DNA of 64,000 nucleotides from Thermopolyspora flexuosa (lineage in GTDB: Bacteria > Actinomycetota > Actinomycetes > Streptosporangiales > Streptosporangiaceae). Positions 45,104-53,199 of the stretch are shown piece by piece. Location: positions 4,464,001-4,528,000 of the forward strand of contig NZ_VFPQ01000001.1 of the NCBI RefSeq assembly GCF_006716785.1. Direction: 5' to 3'. The first letter of the stretch is position 1. The number at the start of each line of letters is the position of its first letter. The position numbers and the translations under genes were made by a program. The notes under the pieces are model-generated. The model saw nothing but the letters and a program-made list of their open reading frames with translations. It was not told where the DNA came from and did not search any database.

Positions 45104-45453
45104 GCGCGTTCGGTGCTCTTGTCATCGCTCTCGCCGAGAGCGGGCAGACGGATCGAGCCGAACAGGCGGCCCGCGCCATCCCCGACCCCTCCGAGCAGGC
45201 CCGGGGTGCTGAGCTCCCTGGCCGAAATCCTCGCCCGCCACGGCCAAGCCGACCAGGCCACCCGACTGGCCGACCAAGCCGAAACGGCCGACCGTACGAT
45301 CACCGATCCCGCCGATCGGGCCTGGGTACTGAGCGCCTTGGCCGGAACCCTCGCCCGCCGCGGCCAATCCGACCGCGCCACACGCCTGGCCCACGAAGCC
45401 GAGCGCGTAGCCCGTACCATCACCGACCCGACACCCATGCCTCGAACGACTTG
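45104..45453 (+). pseudogene. Fragment of a TPR-like repeat protein, frameshifted
   Basis: Three degenerate helical repeats of about 37-39 residues remain: 'LVIALAESGQTDRAEQAARA', then 'LSSLAEILARHGQADQATRL', then 'VLSALAGTLARRGQSDRATR', each ending in a TITDP/IPDP-like turn. The first repeat is in a different frame from the next two, so a single-base indel lies near 45200; there is no start codon with a ribosome binding site. Such repeats occur in the C-terminal arrays of large actinomycete STAND or CHAT-type proteins. It is a remnant of one. Confidence 0.55.
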
Positions 45454-45757
45454 ACCGTCGGCTCCTCGCCAAAGCCAGGCGAGGAGCCGAAGGCCAGCAG
45501 GTTTCCGACCACCACCCCGACGCCACCGCCACCCGGTCACCAGCTCGGCGCCCGATCACCCAGGAGGCGGAGACGCTGGCGCCCAAGCGGAACAGGTCAT
45601 TGGCCGTGGCCCAGCAGCCGTAACAGGCAGGTACGTCCGGCCAGACCCCCTCGATCAGCTGCCGCCTTCTCCATTTGGGCGGGCGTTCTCTGTCCGATCT
45701 AGCGGGCAGGCGCGGCTCGGGTAGCGCTTCGGCCTATGCCCGTCCGGATGATGGCAG

Positions 45758-47086
45758 CTATACGTCGATGTCCTTCGCCGCGGTGACGGGGAGAACCGCA
45801 CGGAAGTCGGCTACGACCGACTGGTTGCGCTGGTGGACGGGCACTGCGCGGAGTACGCGACGGGCGGTCTCAGTGATCATGAAGTTGCAGTAGGGCTTGG
45901 GTATTTCTGCGAGGACCGCCGTGGCCTGCCGTATGCCTTCATCGACGCCGCCGTTCACCACCGTGCACTGGGCGGCGTGGAGTCGAGTATTGATTCGGAC
46001 GTGATACCCATCCGGGTGGCCTTTGAGAATAAGGTCCTGGGCCTTGGCCGCGGCGGCCTCATCGCCGATGGCGGAGTAGACCTGGCTCTCGGTGAAGTGG
46101 ATGCGGTAGTCGGACGGTTCCCAGAACCCAGGCATGACGGGCAGGTTCGCCTCCGCGATGTCGGTGAGCCGCTGTACCGCTTTACGGGCCTCGGCGCGAC
46201 GGTTCATGAGCGCGAGTGCGTGCGCCTGCACGCGGGTAACCGATGCCAGACCGACCGACGGGCGTGGGCTTGAACCTGCGAGGCGCAGTGCGTCCTGCGT
46301 CAGCCGCAGCACCGCTTCCGGACTGCGGAGGCCGTAAAGACTATGGCCGGCCTCGTGGCCGCGGATGGTCAGGCGCAGGTCGCGATCGCCGGAGCTATCG
46401 GCGGCGGCACGCGCCGTCTCATACCAGCGCAACGCCGCGCCGCGTTCACCGAGTCGAGTCAGGACGCTGGCGTGGAAGGCGGCGAGCATCGCCGCGATGC
46501 GGTACAGCTCGGTCCGCTCACCCTCATCGACATGAAGCAGTTCACGGTGAATGCGGAGGAGATCGACGAGTAGATCGTCACGCACATCCGCGGCCGGCCG
46601 GGTGCGAATTGCGTGCAAATGGTCGTCGCGGACCAATTCCCAGTCCTCGACGCTGCGCGGTGCTGTGTTCAGCGCGATGTCGACCAGGCGGCGCACCGAT
46701 TCGTCCGGTGCGATGAACGCGCCGGCGCCCATACCGGTGGCCGCGAGCTGCAGAAGCCTTCGGCGTTCCGTTTCGTCCTCCTCGGCCTGTGGTGAACTCA
46801 CGGCGAGAGTACACCGGGATGCGTGATCGAATTTAGTGATCAGGCGGTAAAACTCCGCTATCTTCCCTTCAGCACGATAGGCCCGATCCAGTTGTGAGAC
46901 GAGATCTGCCGTTAGAGGCCGCCGGTTACGCTCCAGTTTGCTGAGATACGAGTGGCTCAAGGGAATGCGCATACCGGCCTGACGAAGGCTCATCCGAGCG
47001 ATGCTCTCGCGCCACCAGCGGAGCGCGTAGGCCATCATCTCGGCCGCGAAATCATCCGGGCTTGCCGGTACAGGAGGCCTGTTCAT
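45758..47086 (-). CDS. XRE-family regulator with long TPR-like C-terminal domain
   Basis: 442 residues from ATG 47086 (AAGGAG 5-6 nt upstream). The helix-turn-helix is near residues 22-60 ('ARMSLRQAGMRIPLSHSYLS', 'KLERNRRPLTADLVSQLDRA'). The rest is alpha-helical and repeats-like ('LRIHRELLHVDEGERTELYR', 'AALRWYETARAAADSSGDRD', 'YRIHFTESQVYSAIGDEAAA'), as in peptide- or ligand-sensing regulators with TPR domains. Codon use and GC are lower than in the housekeeping genes, hinting at transfer. It is divergent from an RsbW-like ATPase gene. Confidence 0.8.
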   Translation of the reverse strand: MNRPPVPASPDDFAAEMMAYALRWWRESIARMSLRQAGMRIPLSHSYLSKLERNRRPLTADLVSQLDRAYRAEGKIAEFYRLITKFDHASRCTLAVSSPQAEEDETERRRLLQLAATGMGAGAFIAPDESVRRLVDIALNTAPRSVEDWELVRDDHLHAIRTRPAADVRDDLLVDLLRIHRELLHVDEGERTELYRIAAMLAAFHASVLTRLGERGAALRWYETARAAADSSGDRDLRLTIRGHEAGHSLYGLRSPEAVLRLTQDALRLAGSSPRPSVGLASVTRVQAHALALMNRRAEARKAVQRLTDIAEANLPVMPGFWEPSDYRIHFTESQVYSAIGDEAAAAKAQDLILKGHPDGYHVRINTRLHAAQCTVVNGGVDEGIRQATAVLAEIPKPYCNFMITETARRVLRAVPVHQRNQSVVADFRAVLPVTAAKDIDV

Positions 47087-47599
47087 GTGTCTCCTTGCGG
47101 CGGTTCCTCGGCGGGTGCGACGGAGGCACCACAATGCGCCGACTGAGGCTTGCGGCACGTAAGCGCCGCTTCAAGTATGTCCATGGCGCCGATCAATGTG
47201 ATGGAAAACCGAAAACCCGTCAGGCTCGCGCGGCCAATCGGGTTATCTAGAAGCGGAGTTACCCGACCCTATGGACAGATGCCACTATTCAGGCGCACGC
47301 AGGAATGCGCAAGCCATACATTCCGTCCAATCACCCCTACACGCAAGCAACCAACTACAGATATCAGCATTTCTCACGCACGACAGAAAGTCCGCCTTCA
47401 CAACACATCGCGACAAGTACGGCGATCTGAACAACTCCGACCACAGGAAGGCCGCACTCTCCTCCGAGCTCAAGGGAACGTCCGGCACTGTCGGCGGGTT
47501 CTGGAACGATCCACACCACGGCGATCCACCGCGCCGGCGATGCTGCGGACATCACCGTGGCTGTATCGTCCCGGCATCGAGGAAGCGGGGTGCGTCCAG
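47087..47599. other. Low-GC intergenic region between XRE and ATPase genes
   Basis: 513 bp, of which 47160-47460 is clearly poorer in GC than the rest of the window. I find no frame with protein-like composition or a ribosome binding site. It probably holds divergent promoters and decayed sequence. Confidence 0.4.
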
Positions 47600-48025
47600 A
47601 TGAACGTGCCCGATGACGCCCGGCTGCTGACGCTCCCCGGAGACCGGCGTGCGGCGAGAGAGGCACGCGAGTTCGCGAGCAAGGTCCTCAGCGATTGGGC
47701 CGTACAAGGCGAGGCTGTCGGCGATCTCCTACTCATCGTCTCCGAGCTGGTCGCCAACGCCGTCGTCCACGGCGCTCCCCCGGTTCACCTACGGCTGTGG
47801 ATCGCGGACGGCATGGTGCACGGGGCGGTCGACGACCACGGACCCGGCAGACCGCAGTTCGCCAACAGCGGCGTCCCGCACACCCTGGACCTACGCGAAC
47901 ACGGACGCGGCCTGACACTCGTATCTGCGATCGCAAGCTCGGTCTGGTGGGACCTACTCATCGGTGGCGGCGTCCGCGTCGGCTTCTCGTACGTACTTGC
48001 CGCCGAAGAACACTCTGATCATTGA
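47600..48025 (+). CDS. RsbW-like ATP-binding protein (HATPase_c_2)
   Basis: 141 residues from ATG 47600; in-frame ATG 47540 could add 20 residues. GHKL ATPase motifs: N-box 'LLLIVSELVANAVVHGAPPV', 'DGMVHGAVDDHGPGRPQF' (G1) and 'REHGRGLTLVSAIASSVWWD' (G2). It is a stand-alone anti-sigma-kinase-like domain, common in Streptomyces and relatives next to XRE or DUF397 genes and thought to affect development. No sigma factor gene is adjacent. Confidence 0.8.
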   Translation: MNVPDDARLLTLPGDRRAAREAREFASKVLSDWAVQGEAVGDLLLIVSELVANAVVHGAPPVHLRLWIADGMVHGAVDDHGPGRPQFANSGVPHTLDLREHGRGLTLVSAIASSVWWDLLIGGGVRVGFSYVLAAEEHSDH

Positions 48026-48065
48026 CTCCGTACGACGGCTCCTCCGGAGCTATTGATCTCCGTCC

Positions 48066-48089
48066 CACCCCACAGCGCACCCCACAGCG
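48066..48089 (+). repeat. Tandem 12-bp repeat (CACCCCACAGCG x2)
   Basis: Two identical copies back to back, 40 nt after the ATPase stop codon and 110 nt from the tRNA-Thr terminator. Function unknown. Confidence 0.5.
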
Positions 48090-48200
48090 CTGAATGGCCA
48101 GCCACATTGGCACTTGCTCTAACGACCAGACCATGAATGTGTGACAGACCGAAACAAGCGGGTGCCGACGTCAAAATGAATTGGTGACCGCTTTTACCAA

Positions 48201-48230
48201 AAGGCCCCTCGCGAGATCACGAGGGGCCTT
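48201..48230 (-). terminator. Intrinsic terminator of tRNA-Thr
   Basis: AAGGCCCCTCG and CGAGGGGCCTT form a perfect 11-bp stem with an 8-nt loop, followed on the minus strand by TTGGT, only 7 nt after the 3' end of the tRNA. Confidence 0.8.
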
Positions 48231-48237
48231 GGGCGAG

Positions 48238-48310
<73 letters not shown>

Positions 48311-48323
48311 CTGTCACACCCAG

Positions 48324-48329
48324 ATTTTA
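48324..48329 (-). promoter_or_regulatory. Putative -10 box of tRNA-Thr
   Basis: TAAAAT on the minus strand, 14 nt before the mature 5' end of the tRNA, in otherwise GC-rich sequence. No convincing -35 element is seen. Confidence 0.35.
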
Positions 48330-48368
48330 GTCCGAGGAGAGGCACGTCGTCACCGGCGTCGGGGAAGG

Positions 48369-49313
48369 TCAGCGGCGGCGGGAGGTCTCGTAGAGGGCGA
48401 TGCCCGCGGCCACGCCGGCGTTGAGGGACTCGGTGGCGGTGGCCATGGGGATGCGGGCGGTCACGTCGCAGTGTTCGCGGACGAGGCGGGACAGGCCCTT
48501 GCCCTCGGAGCCGATGACCAGGACGAGCGGCTCGGTGAGGAGTTCGACGTCGGAGATGTCGAGGGCGGCCTCGCCGTCGAGGCCGACGACGAAGAGGCCC
48601 TGCTCGCGGTACTCGCGGAGGGTGTTGTTGAGGTTGGAGGCGCGGGCCACCGGAAGGTGGGCCAGGGTGCCCGCGGAGGTCTTCCAGGCCGAGGCGGTGA
48701 CGCCCACGGAGCGGCGGCTCGGCACGACGATGCCGTGGGCGCCGAACGCGGTGGCGGAGCGGGCGATGGCGCCGAGGTTGCGCGGGTCGGTGACGCCGTC
48801 GAGGGCGACGATCAGCGGGGTCTCCTCGGCCTCGCGGGCCCGCTCGACCAGGTCGTCCGGGTGGGCGTAGTCGTACGGCGGGACCTGGAGGGCGAGGCCC
48901 TGGTGGGCGGCGCCGTCGGTGAGCCGGTCGAGCTCGGGCTTGGTGACCTCGAGGATGGCGATGCCGCGGTCGGCGGCCATCTTGATGGCCTCGCGGACGC
49001 GGTCGTCGCTCTCGATGCGGTTGGCGACGTAGAGCGCGTTCGCAGGCACCTTGGCGCGGAGCGCCTCGACGACCGGGTTGCGGCCGGCGACCGTCTCGGG
49101 CGCGTCGTCACGCTTGACCCGGGTCGGCCGCGCCGGCTTGGCCGCGGCCGCGGCGGCCTCGGCGCGCCGCTGGCGTTCCTTGTACCAGTGGCGCATGTGC
49201 GCGGGCGGGGTCGCGCCCTTGCCCTGCAGCGCACGCTTCCCGTGCCCGCCGCTGCCCTTGGTCGGGCCCTTCTTCTTCGCGGCCTTGCTCGATCGCTTGC
49301 CTCCGCCTGCCAT
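48369..49313 (-). CDS. rlmB: 23S rRNA (guanosine-2'-O-)-methyltransferase RlmB
   Basis: 314 residues from ATG 49313. A basic, Lys/Gly/Ala-rich N-terminal tail is followed by the L30e-like substrate-binding domain ('VAGRNPVVEALRAKVPANAL') and the SpoU/TrmD knotted methyltransferase domain with 'ALDGVTDPRNLGAIARSATA' (motif 1), 'LVLVIGSEGKGLSRLVREHC' (motif 2) and 'RIPMATATESLNAGVAAGIA' (motif 3). It methylates G2251 (E. coli numbering) of 23S rRNA. The order cysS-rlmB is conserved in actinobacteria but is broken here by a 5.4-kb insertion. Confidence 0.92.
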   Translation of the reverse strand: MAGGGKRSSKAAKKKGPTKGSGGHGKRALQGKGATPPAHMRHWYKERQRRAEAAAAAAKPARPTRVKRDDAPETVAGRNPVVEALRAKVPANALYVANRIESDDRVREAIKMAADRGIAILEVTKPELDRLTDGAAHQGLALQVPPYDYAHPDDLVERAREAEETPLIVALDGVTDPRNLGAIARSATAFGAHGIVVPSRRSVGVTASAWKTSAGTLAHLPVARASNLNNTLREYREQGLFVVGLDGEAALDISDVELLTEPLVLVIGSEGKGLSRLVREHCDVTARIPMATATESLNAGVAAGIALYETSRRR

Positions 49314-49460
49314 GGAACGAAAGCCTACCGGCGTTTGAGAGGGCACCGTCGCGTGTTCGCCCCTCGGCAGCGCCGGGCTGTACGGCCGCACCCGCGCGGC
49401 CGTACGGCACAGCGGTGCCCATCCGCCCGCGCGGTAATGGCATGTTCGGCGACCACGCGG

Positions 49461-49568
49461 TCAGGGCGCGCCGCAACCGTCCGGGACCTGTCCGGGGACG
49501 CGTATGGCGCCCAGGATCTGACGCAGGCAGGTGCAGTCGCACGCGTTGTCCGCCGTGAGCGCGTTCAT
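49461..49568 (-). CDS. Candidate 35-residue cysteine-rich peptide (uncertain)
   Basis: Between gntR and rlmB, on the same strand as both, a frame encodes 'MNALTADNACDCTCLRQILG' and ends 'VPGQVPDGCGAP'. Four cysteines are present (C-x-C-x-C plus one near the end). In-frame ATG 49637, 30 nt after the gntR stop codon, would extend it to 58 residues. No good ribosome binding site precedes either start. The composition is protein-like and differs from shadow frames, but this is weak support. The rest of the 354-bp gap (49314-49667) shows no gene. Confidence 0.25.
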   Translation of the reverse strand: MNALTADNACDCTCLRQILGAIRVPGQVPDGCGAP

Positions 49569-49667
49569 GCGTGCCGTGGCAGTGCCTCGACAGCTGCCCC
49601 ACCCGACCCAGGCTGCGCGGCTCCCAGACAGGCCCATCCATCCGGTGATTCCGGCGGCAACCGGGGC

Positions 49668-50417
49668 TTATGCGCGGACGATGGGGTAGCCGACCGCGAA
49701 CCGGCTCGCGTCCCGACGGGTGACATTGACCTCGACCACCCTACCGGCGACCGTACCGGCCGTCGCCATGGTCGTCCGGGTCACGCACAGCACCGGGACA
49801 CCGGGCGCGAGCCCGAGAAGACGCACCTCATCCGGGGTGGCCGCGCGGGCGGAGATGAACCCCTCCCATTCCAGGGGGCCCCAGCCGAGATCTTGCTCCA
49901 TGCGGTCGTAGATCCCTCCGGGACCTGTGTTCGGCTCGGCTAGGACGGTACCGACGGCCAGATCGGCAGGGAGGTAGGACGTGGCAAGCTGCATGACCTG
50001 CCCGGTCGCGGGATCTCCCATAACGCGGTCCCGGATGACGACCTCGGCTCCGGTCTGCACACCGAGGATGTGCACGAGATCGGGCGGGCACGGACCGATG
50101 GTGACGGTCGAGGGCTGGAGCGCGCGGAGCGGCTGTACGGCCTGGCCGAAGTAGTAGCCGTCCTCGTCCCGGTAGACCGTCGTGTCCAGGGTGACCGTGT
50201 GGCGGGCACCCTGGTGTTGCACGATGGTGCCGCCCTTACGTACAGGGCGGACCAGGCCCTCGTTGGTGAGCGCGGCTATTGCGCGGCGGACAGTGGTCCG
50301 GCTCACCTTGTACCGCTGCTCCAGTTCTTCCTCTTTGGGAAGTTTCGAGCCGGGCGGGTGTTGGCCGGTGACGATGGCGCCCCGTAGCTGTGACGCGATC
50401 TCCTGCCAACGGGTCAT
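49668..50417 (-). CDS. GntR/HutC-family regulator with UTRA domain (KorSA-like)
   Basis: 249 residues from ATG 50417 (GGAGGTGGGG upstream). An N-terminal winged helix ('LPKEEELEQRYKVSRTTVRR', residues about 25-65) precedes a UTRA effector domain ('SYLPADLAVGTVLAEPNTGP', 'EGFISARAATPDEVRLLGLA', 'VLCVTRTTMATAGTVAGRVV'). It is divergent from a decayed Nudix gene, with two operator-like sites between. The arrangement recalls KorSA and Pif of the integrative element pSAM2 (KorSA is GntR-type, Pif has a Nudix motif). It may still be active and autoregulated. Confidence 0.85.
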   Translation of the reverse strand: MTRWQEIASQLRGAIVTGQHPPGSKLPKEEELEQRYKVSRTTVRRAIAALTNEGLVRPVRKGGTIVQHQGARHTVTLDTTVYRDEDGYYFGQAVQPLRALQPSTVTIGPCPPDLVHILGVQTGAEVVIRDRVMGDPATGQVMQLATSYLPADLAVGTVLAEPNTGPGGIYDRMEQDLGWGPLEWEGFISARAATPDEVRLLGLAPGVPVLCVTRTTMATAGTVAGRVVEVNVTRRDASRFAVGYPIVRA

Positions 50418-50443
50418 GTCCCCACCTCCATTTCGGGTCTGCC

Positions 50444-50508
50444 ATTAGATGACTACCTATTGACGGATTAGGCAACCCCGGCTCACACTCCGCATCAGGT
50501 AGTTACCT
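50444..50508. promoter_or_regulatory. Pair of operator-like sites for the GntR regulator
   Basis: AGGTAGTTACCT at 50497-50508 is a palindrome (AGGTA-GT-TACCT). A diverged copy, AGATGACTACCT, lies at 50447-50458; both are flanked by ATTAG/CTAAT so that ATTAG-N3-ACTACCT occurs twice in inverted orientation. The sites sit 27 and 80 bp upstream of the gntR start codon, in the divergent promoter region. Confidence 0.55.
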
Positions 50509-50614
50509 AATGTGGATGGAGGTGACGCTCCGCACACGCACAGAATCGCCGGCGACATCCCGTTCGATCCGCCATCGTGGACAGCCTCAGAACTCGTCAC
50601 CGAAACGAACGGGC

Positions 50615-51003
50615 ATGAAGGCACTCGTCGCGCGGGTCTGACGGATGCTCGCCGGTTCCCTCCAGTGGCGGCTTCTCTGGCTAAAGCACGCCAAGTTCAT
50701 GGTCGGCGTCACCGAAGCGTGGTCCGCGACACCGACGGGAACGTCCTGCTGCTGCGCCACCGGCTCTGACCGCAGGACCGCCAGTGGGGCCTCCCGACCG
50801 GATACGCCAACAAAGGCGAACCGTTCGAGGAGACCATCGCCCGTGAAGTGGCCGAGGAGACCGGCTTAACGGTCAAAGTCGGCCGGCTCGTGTCTCTCAC
50901 GAGCGGCTATCAGCTCCGGGTGCAGGTGGCCTACGAGGCCACGATCACCGGAGACCGCCAGCCCAAGGTCGATGGATTCGAGATCCTGGAGGCGAAGTAA
51001 TTC
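50615..51003 (+). pseudogene. Nudix hydrolase pseudogene, copy of the gene at 41.0 kb
   Basis: Alignment by eye to the intact gene at 41011 shows the same codons over nearly its whole length, with lesions: TGG to TGA at 50639-50641, a 2-nt insertion in the stretch after 'MVGVTE' (about 50719), TGG to TGA at 50767-50769, and TAA at 50998-51000. The Nudix box is intact in sequence ('GYANKGEPFEETIAREVAEE'). The similarity also covers about 80 bp before the start codon (GAATCGCCGGCGAC is shared). The 3' end is lost at the border of an IS fragment. Confidence 0.85.
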
Positions 51004-51385
51004 TCGCCACACCGGCTCCCGCCGCGGTCTTGCCGCCAAGATCCACTTGGCTTGTGACGGGGACGGGCCGCCCACTGGTCTTTGTGCTCACGGCGGGCGA
51101 CGCAGGACGCACACCCGCCTGCGTCGATCGTGGATGCCCCGCGCGCCTCGCACAGGCCCCGGACGGCGCGGCCACACCCTCCGCGCCACATGGTGGCCGA
51201 GGGAACACAACTCCCGTGTGATACGCCGCCGTCTCCGCCGCGGGGCGTCGGCAATGCCATCCCGAGCGTGCCGACCAGATCGCCGCCCGCGCACGGCACA
51301 GCTGCCGGGGCGGGCGGCTCCGGCCGTCGACCGTGAGATCTGCAAACGCCGCAATGTGACGGAGCGCTGTTTCACCTGCCGATGA
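51004..51385 (+). mobile_element. Fragment of an IS5-family (DDE) transposase gene
   Basis: Recognisable pieces of the conserved IS5-type core occur in order: 'GSRRGLAAKIHLACDGDG' (first catalytic Asp), then in a second frame 'GRPLVFVLTAGDAG', then 'HNSRVIRRRLRRG', and finally 'DREICKRRNVTERCF' with the catalytic-Glu region. Frameshifts and lost segments make it non-functional; N-terminus and terminal inverted repeats are not seen. It adjoins the Nudix pseudogene and probably truncated it. Confidence 0.65.
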
Positions 51386-51396
51386 CCAAGGCGGTC

Positions 51397-51873
51397 TCAA
51401 TCGCGTCGCGCTCCCTCCGGCCAGATGACCCGCACCGGCAGTCCCCGGGCTCGCGCCTCGGCCACCACGTCCGCGGTTCCGCCGTAGCCGCGCGCCGGCT
51501 TGCCGTCCCACACCGCGTACAGCTCGTCGGCCTTGTCCAGCATGAACCGGCCGGCCTCCATGTGGGACTCCGACGTGGACTCGACGAAGTCGAGCCGGTG
51601 CACCCGTACGGCCCGCCGCAGCAGCGCGTCGTACTCCGGATGCGACTCGGCGGGCAGGCCGTCGCGGTATCGCCGGGCGGGGACCACGACCTCCAGGGCG
51701 CCGCCGAGGTCCACGACGGCGCGGGCGAAGATCTGGTCCGCCCCGTCGGCGAGACACGAGATGCCGGTGAGCCTCCCGGCGTCGCACTCGGCGAGCGCGG
51801 CTCTGATCGCGTCGTCGACCAGCCGTACGGTGTCCGCGGGCAGGCCGCGGTGGCCCGAGATCGCTATCCGCAC
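51397..51873 (-). CDS. SLOG-superfamily nucleotide-binding protein
   Basis: 158 residues, Rossmann-like. 'MRIAISGHRGLPADTVRLVD', 'GISCLADGADQIFARAVVDL' and 'ELYAVWDGKPARGYGGTADV' match the YpsA/DprA-like SLOG fold that binds nucleotides or nucleotide-derived signals. It begins 13 nt after the XRE/TPR gene, forming an operon. SLOG proteins are often sensors or effectors in nucleotide-signalling conflict systems, but no effector domain (TIR, TM, nuclease) is fused here. It may process or sense a ligand for the neighbouring regulator. Confidence 0.72.
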   Translation of the reverse strand: MRIAISGHRGLPADTVRLVDDAIRAALAECDAGRLTGISCLADGADQIFARAVVDLGGALEVVVPARRYRDGLPAESHPEYDALLRRAVRVHRLDFVESTSESHMEAGRFMLDKADELYAVWDGKPARGYGGTADVVAEARARGLPVRVIWPEGARRD

Positions 51874-51886
51874 CTTGACCGCCTTC

Positions 51887-53146
51887 CTAGACGAGGGTCG
51901 CGCGCAGCCTGTCGTCGAACTTCCGGACCGTGGTGGTCATCGGTCCGGTGTAGCCGCGGCGGAACGCCCGGACATGATGGATGATCCGCTCGGATCCGTA
52001 CGACACGCCGAGCGACAGCGCCTCCTCCGCCAGGTCGAACGCCTCGTCGATCTCCCCGGCCTGGCATCTGACGGCGGCTATCTCGGTCAGCACGACACCG
52101 CGCTGCTTGGCCGACGGGCGGACCGCCGCCAGTGATTCGGCGAAGGCGGCCACGGCGTCGTCCACTCGGCCGAGCCGTACCATGACCGAGGCCCGGTATC
52201 CCGCCAGCTTGCCATGGTCGAACGGGAAGACCCACGGCCACGGCGGGGTCGCGTGGCGTTCGCTCGCGTCGACCGCCCGCTCGGCCTCGCGCAGCGCGGC
52301 GAGCGCGGACGTCCGGTCACCGCAGGAGGCTCGGCCGACGGCCTCGATGCCGGACAGCCAGGCGCGGGCGATCGGCGGCGGGCGGTCGCCGAGGGTGTGC
52401 CGAGCCTCGGCCACGAGGCTCACCCCCAGCGCGGCGTCCTGGTTCTCGATCTCGAATGCGGCGAGGCTTCCGATCATGTAGGCCGCGAGCAGCGGATGGC
52501 CGGCCCTGCGCGCGGTGGCGATGGACAGGCGGTAGTACCTGCGTGCCGTACCGATGTCGTGCATATCCGCGTGCAGCCAGGCCGTGAATCCCGCGGCCTC
52601 GCTCGCCGCCGCGCAGATGTCGCGGGCGAACTCGGAGTGGGCGGCACGGCCGAGGATCTTGTTGGCCATGTCGAGGTGCGCGACGGCCGCACGGGCGAGA
52701 TCGCGGGCGGGTGTGGTCGCCTCGATACGGCGCTGCGCGCCCGTGATCGCGGTCAGCATCGGTGCGGTGGTCTCGTCGGCCTCCGCGCGTTTCGGTGCGG
52801 GGCCGATGCTCAGGATGAGCGGCGCGAATGCCAGGGCCTTGCCGAATTCTCGTCGTTGCGTCGAATCCTCATCTCCCGGTCTGCCGACTCGAAGCAGGTG
52901 GAGCGGTACGCCAAGTCGGCGTGCTATGTCTCTGATTTGATCAATCGAGAGTTTCTGTCGCCGTCTTACCACTTTCGAGACCCAGCTCTGCGAATACCCG
53001 AGAATGCGGCCTAGATCCTTCTGCGTCCAGTTTCTGGTGCGCTGGATCTCCGTCAGGATGGTGACGATATCGCTCTCTGCCAGCGCCACCGCGATGCGTG
53101 GCGTCGACCAGAAGCCTGCTGGAAGCCCTTCGCCTTGCCGGTCCAT
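51887..53146 (-). CDS. XRE-family regulator with TPR-like domain
   Basis: 419 residues. The helix-turn-helix spans about residues 28-80 ('ILTEIQRTRNWTQKDLGRIL', 'GYSQSWVSKVVRRRQKLSID'), followed by a long helical-repeat region ('AAVAHLDMANKILGRAAHSE', 'IGTARRYYRLSIATARRAGH', 'GEIDEAFDLAEEALSLGVSY'). No ribosome binding site precedes ATG 53146. It heads a two-gene operon with the SLOG protein and faces a methyltransferase/DUF397-like operon across 213 bp containing an inverted repeat. Confidence 0.82.
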   Translation of the reverse strand: MDRQGEGLPAGFWSTPRIAVALAESDIVTILTEIQRTRNWTQKDLGRILGYSQSWVSKVVRRRQKLSIDQIRDIARRLGVPLHLLRVGRPGDEDSTQRREFGKALAFAPLILSIGPAPKRAEADETTAPMLTAITGAQRRIEATTPARDLARAAVAHLDMANKILGRAAHSEFARDICAAASEAAGFTAWLHADMHDIGTARRYYRLSIATARRAGHPLLAAYMIGSLAAFEIENQDAALGVSLVAEARHTLGDRPPPIARAWLSGIEAVGRASCGDRTSALAALREAERAVDASERHATPPWPWVFPFDHGKLAGYRASVMVRLGRVDDAVAAFAESLAAVRPSAKQRGVVLTEIAAVRCQAGEIDEAFDLAEEALSLGVSYGSERIIHHVRAFRRGYTGPMTTTVRKFDDRLRATLV

Positions 53147-53182
53147 AGGGCCAGGTTAGGGATGTTTCATATCCCGCATCGA

Positions 53183-53199
53183 TATTCGTCTGGCGAATA
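53183..53199. promoter_or_regulatory. Inverted repeat TATTCG-N5-CGAATA in divergent promoter region
   Basis: A perfect 6-bp inverted repeat with a 5-nt spacer, 37 bp upstream of the XRE start and about 160 bp upstream of the methyltransferase start. It is a good candidate for the XRE operator. Confidence 0.5.

Noticed and set aside
47271-47603. 110-codon frame in the low-GC spacer before the RsbW-like gene
   Set aside because: No ribosome binding site, His/Arg/Ser-rich shadow composition, overlaps the real start.
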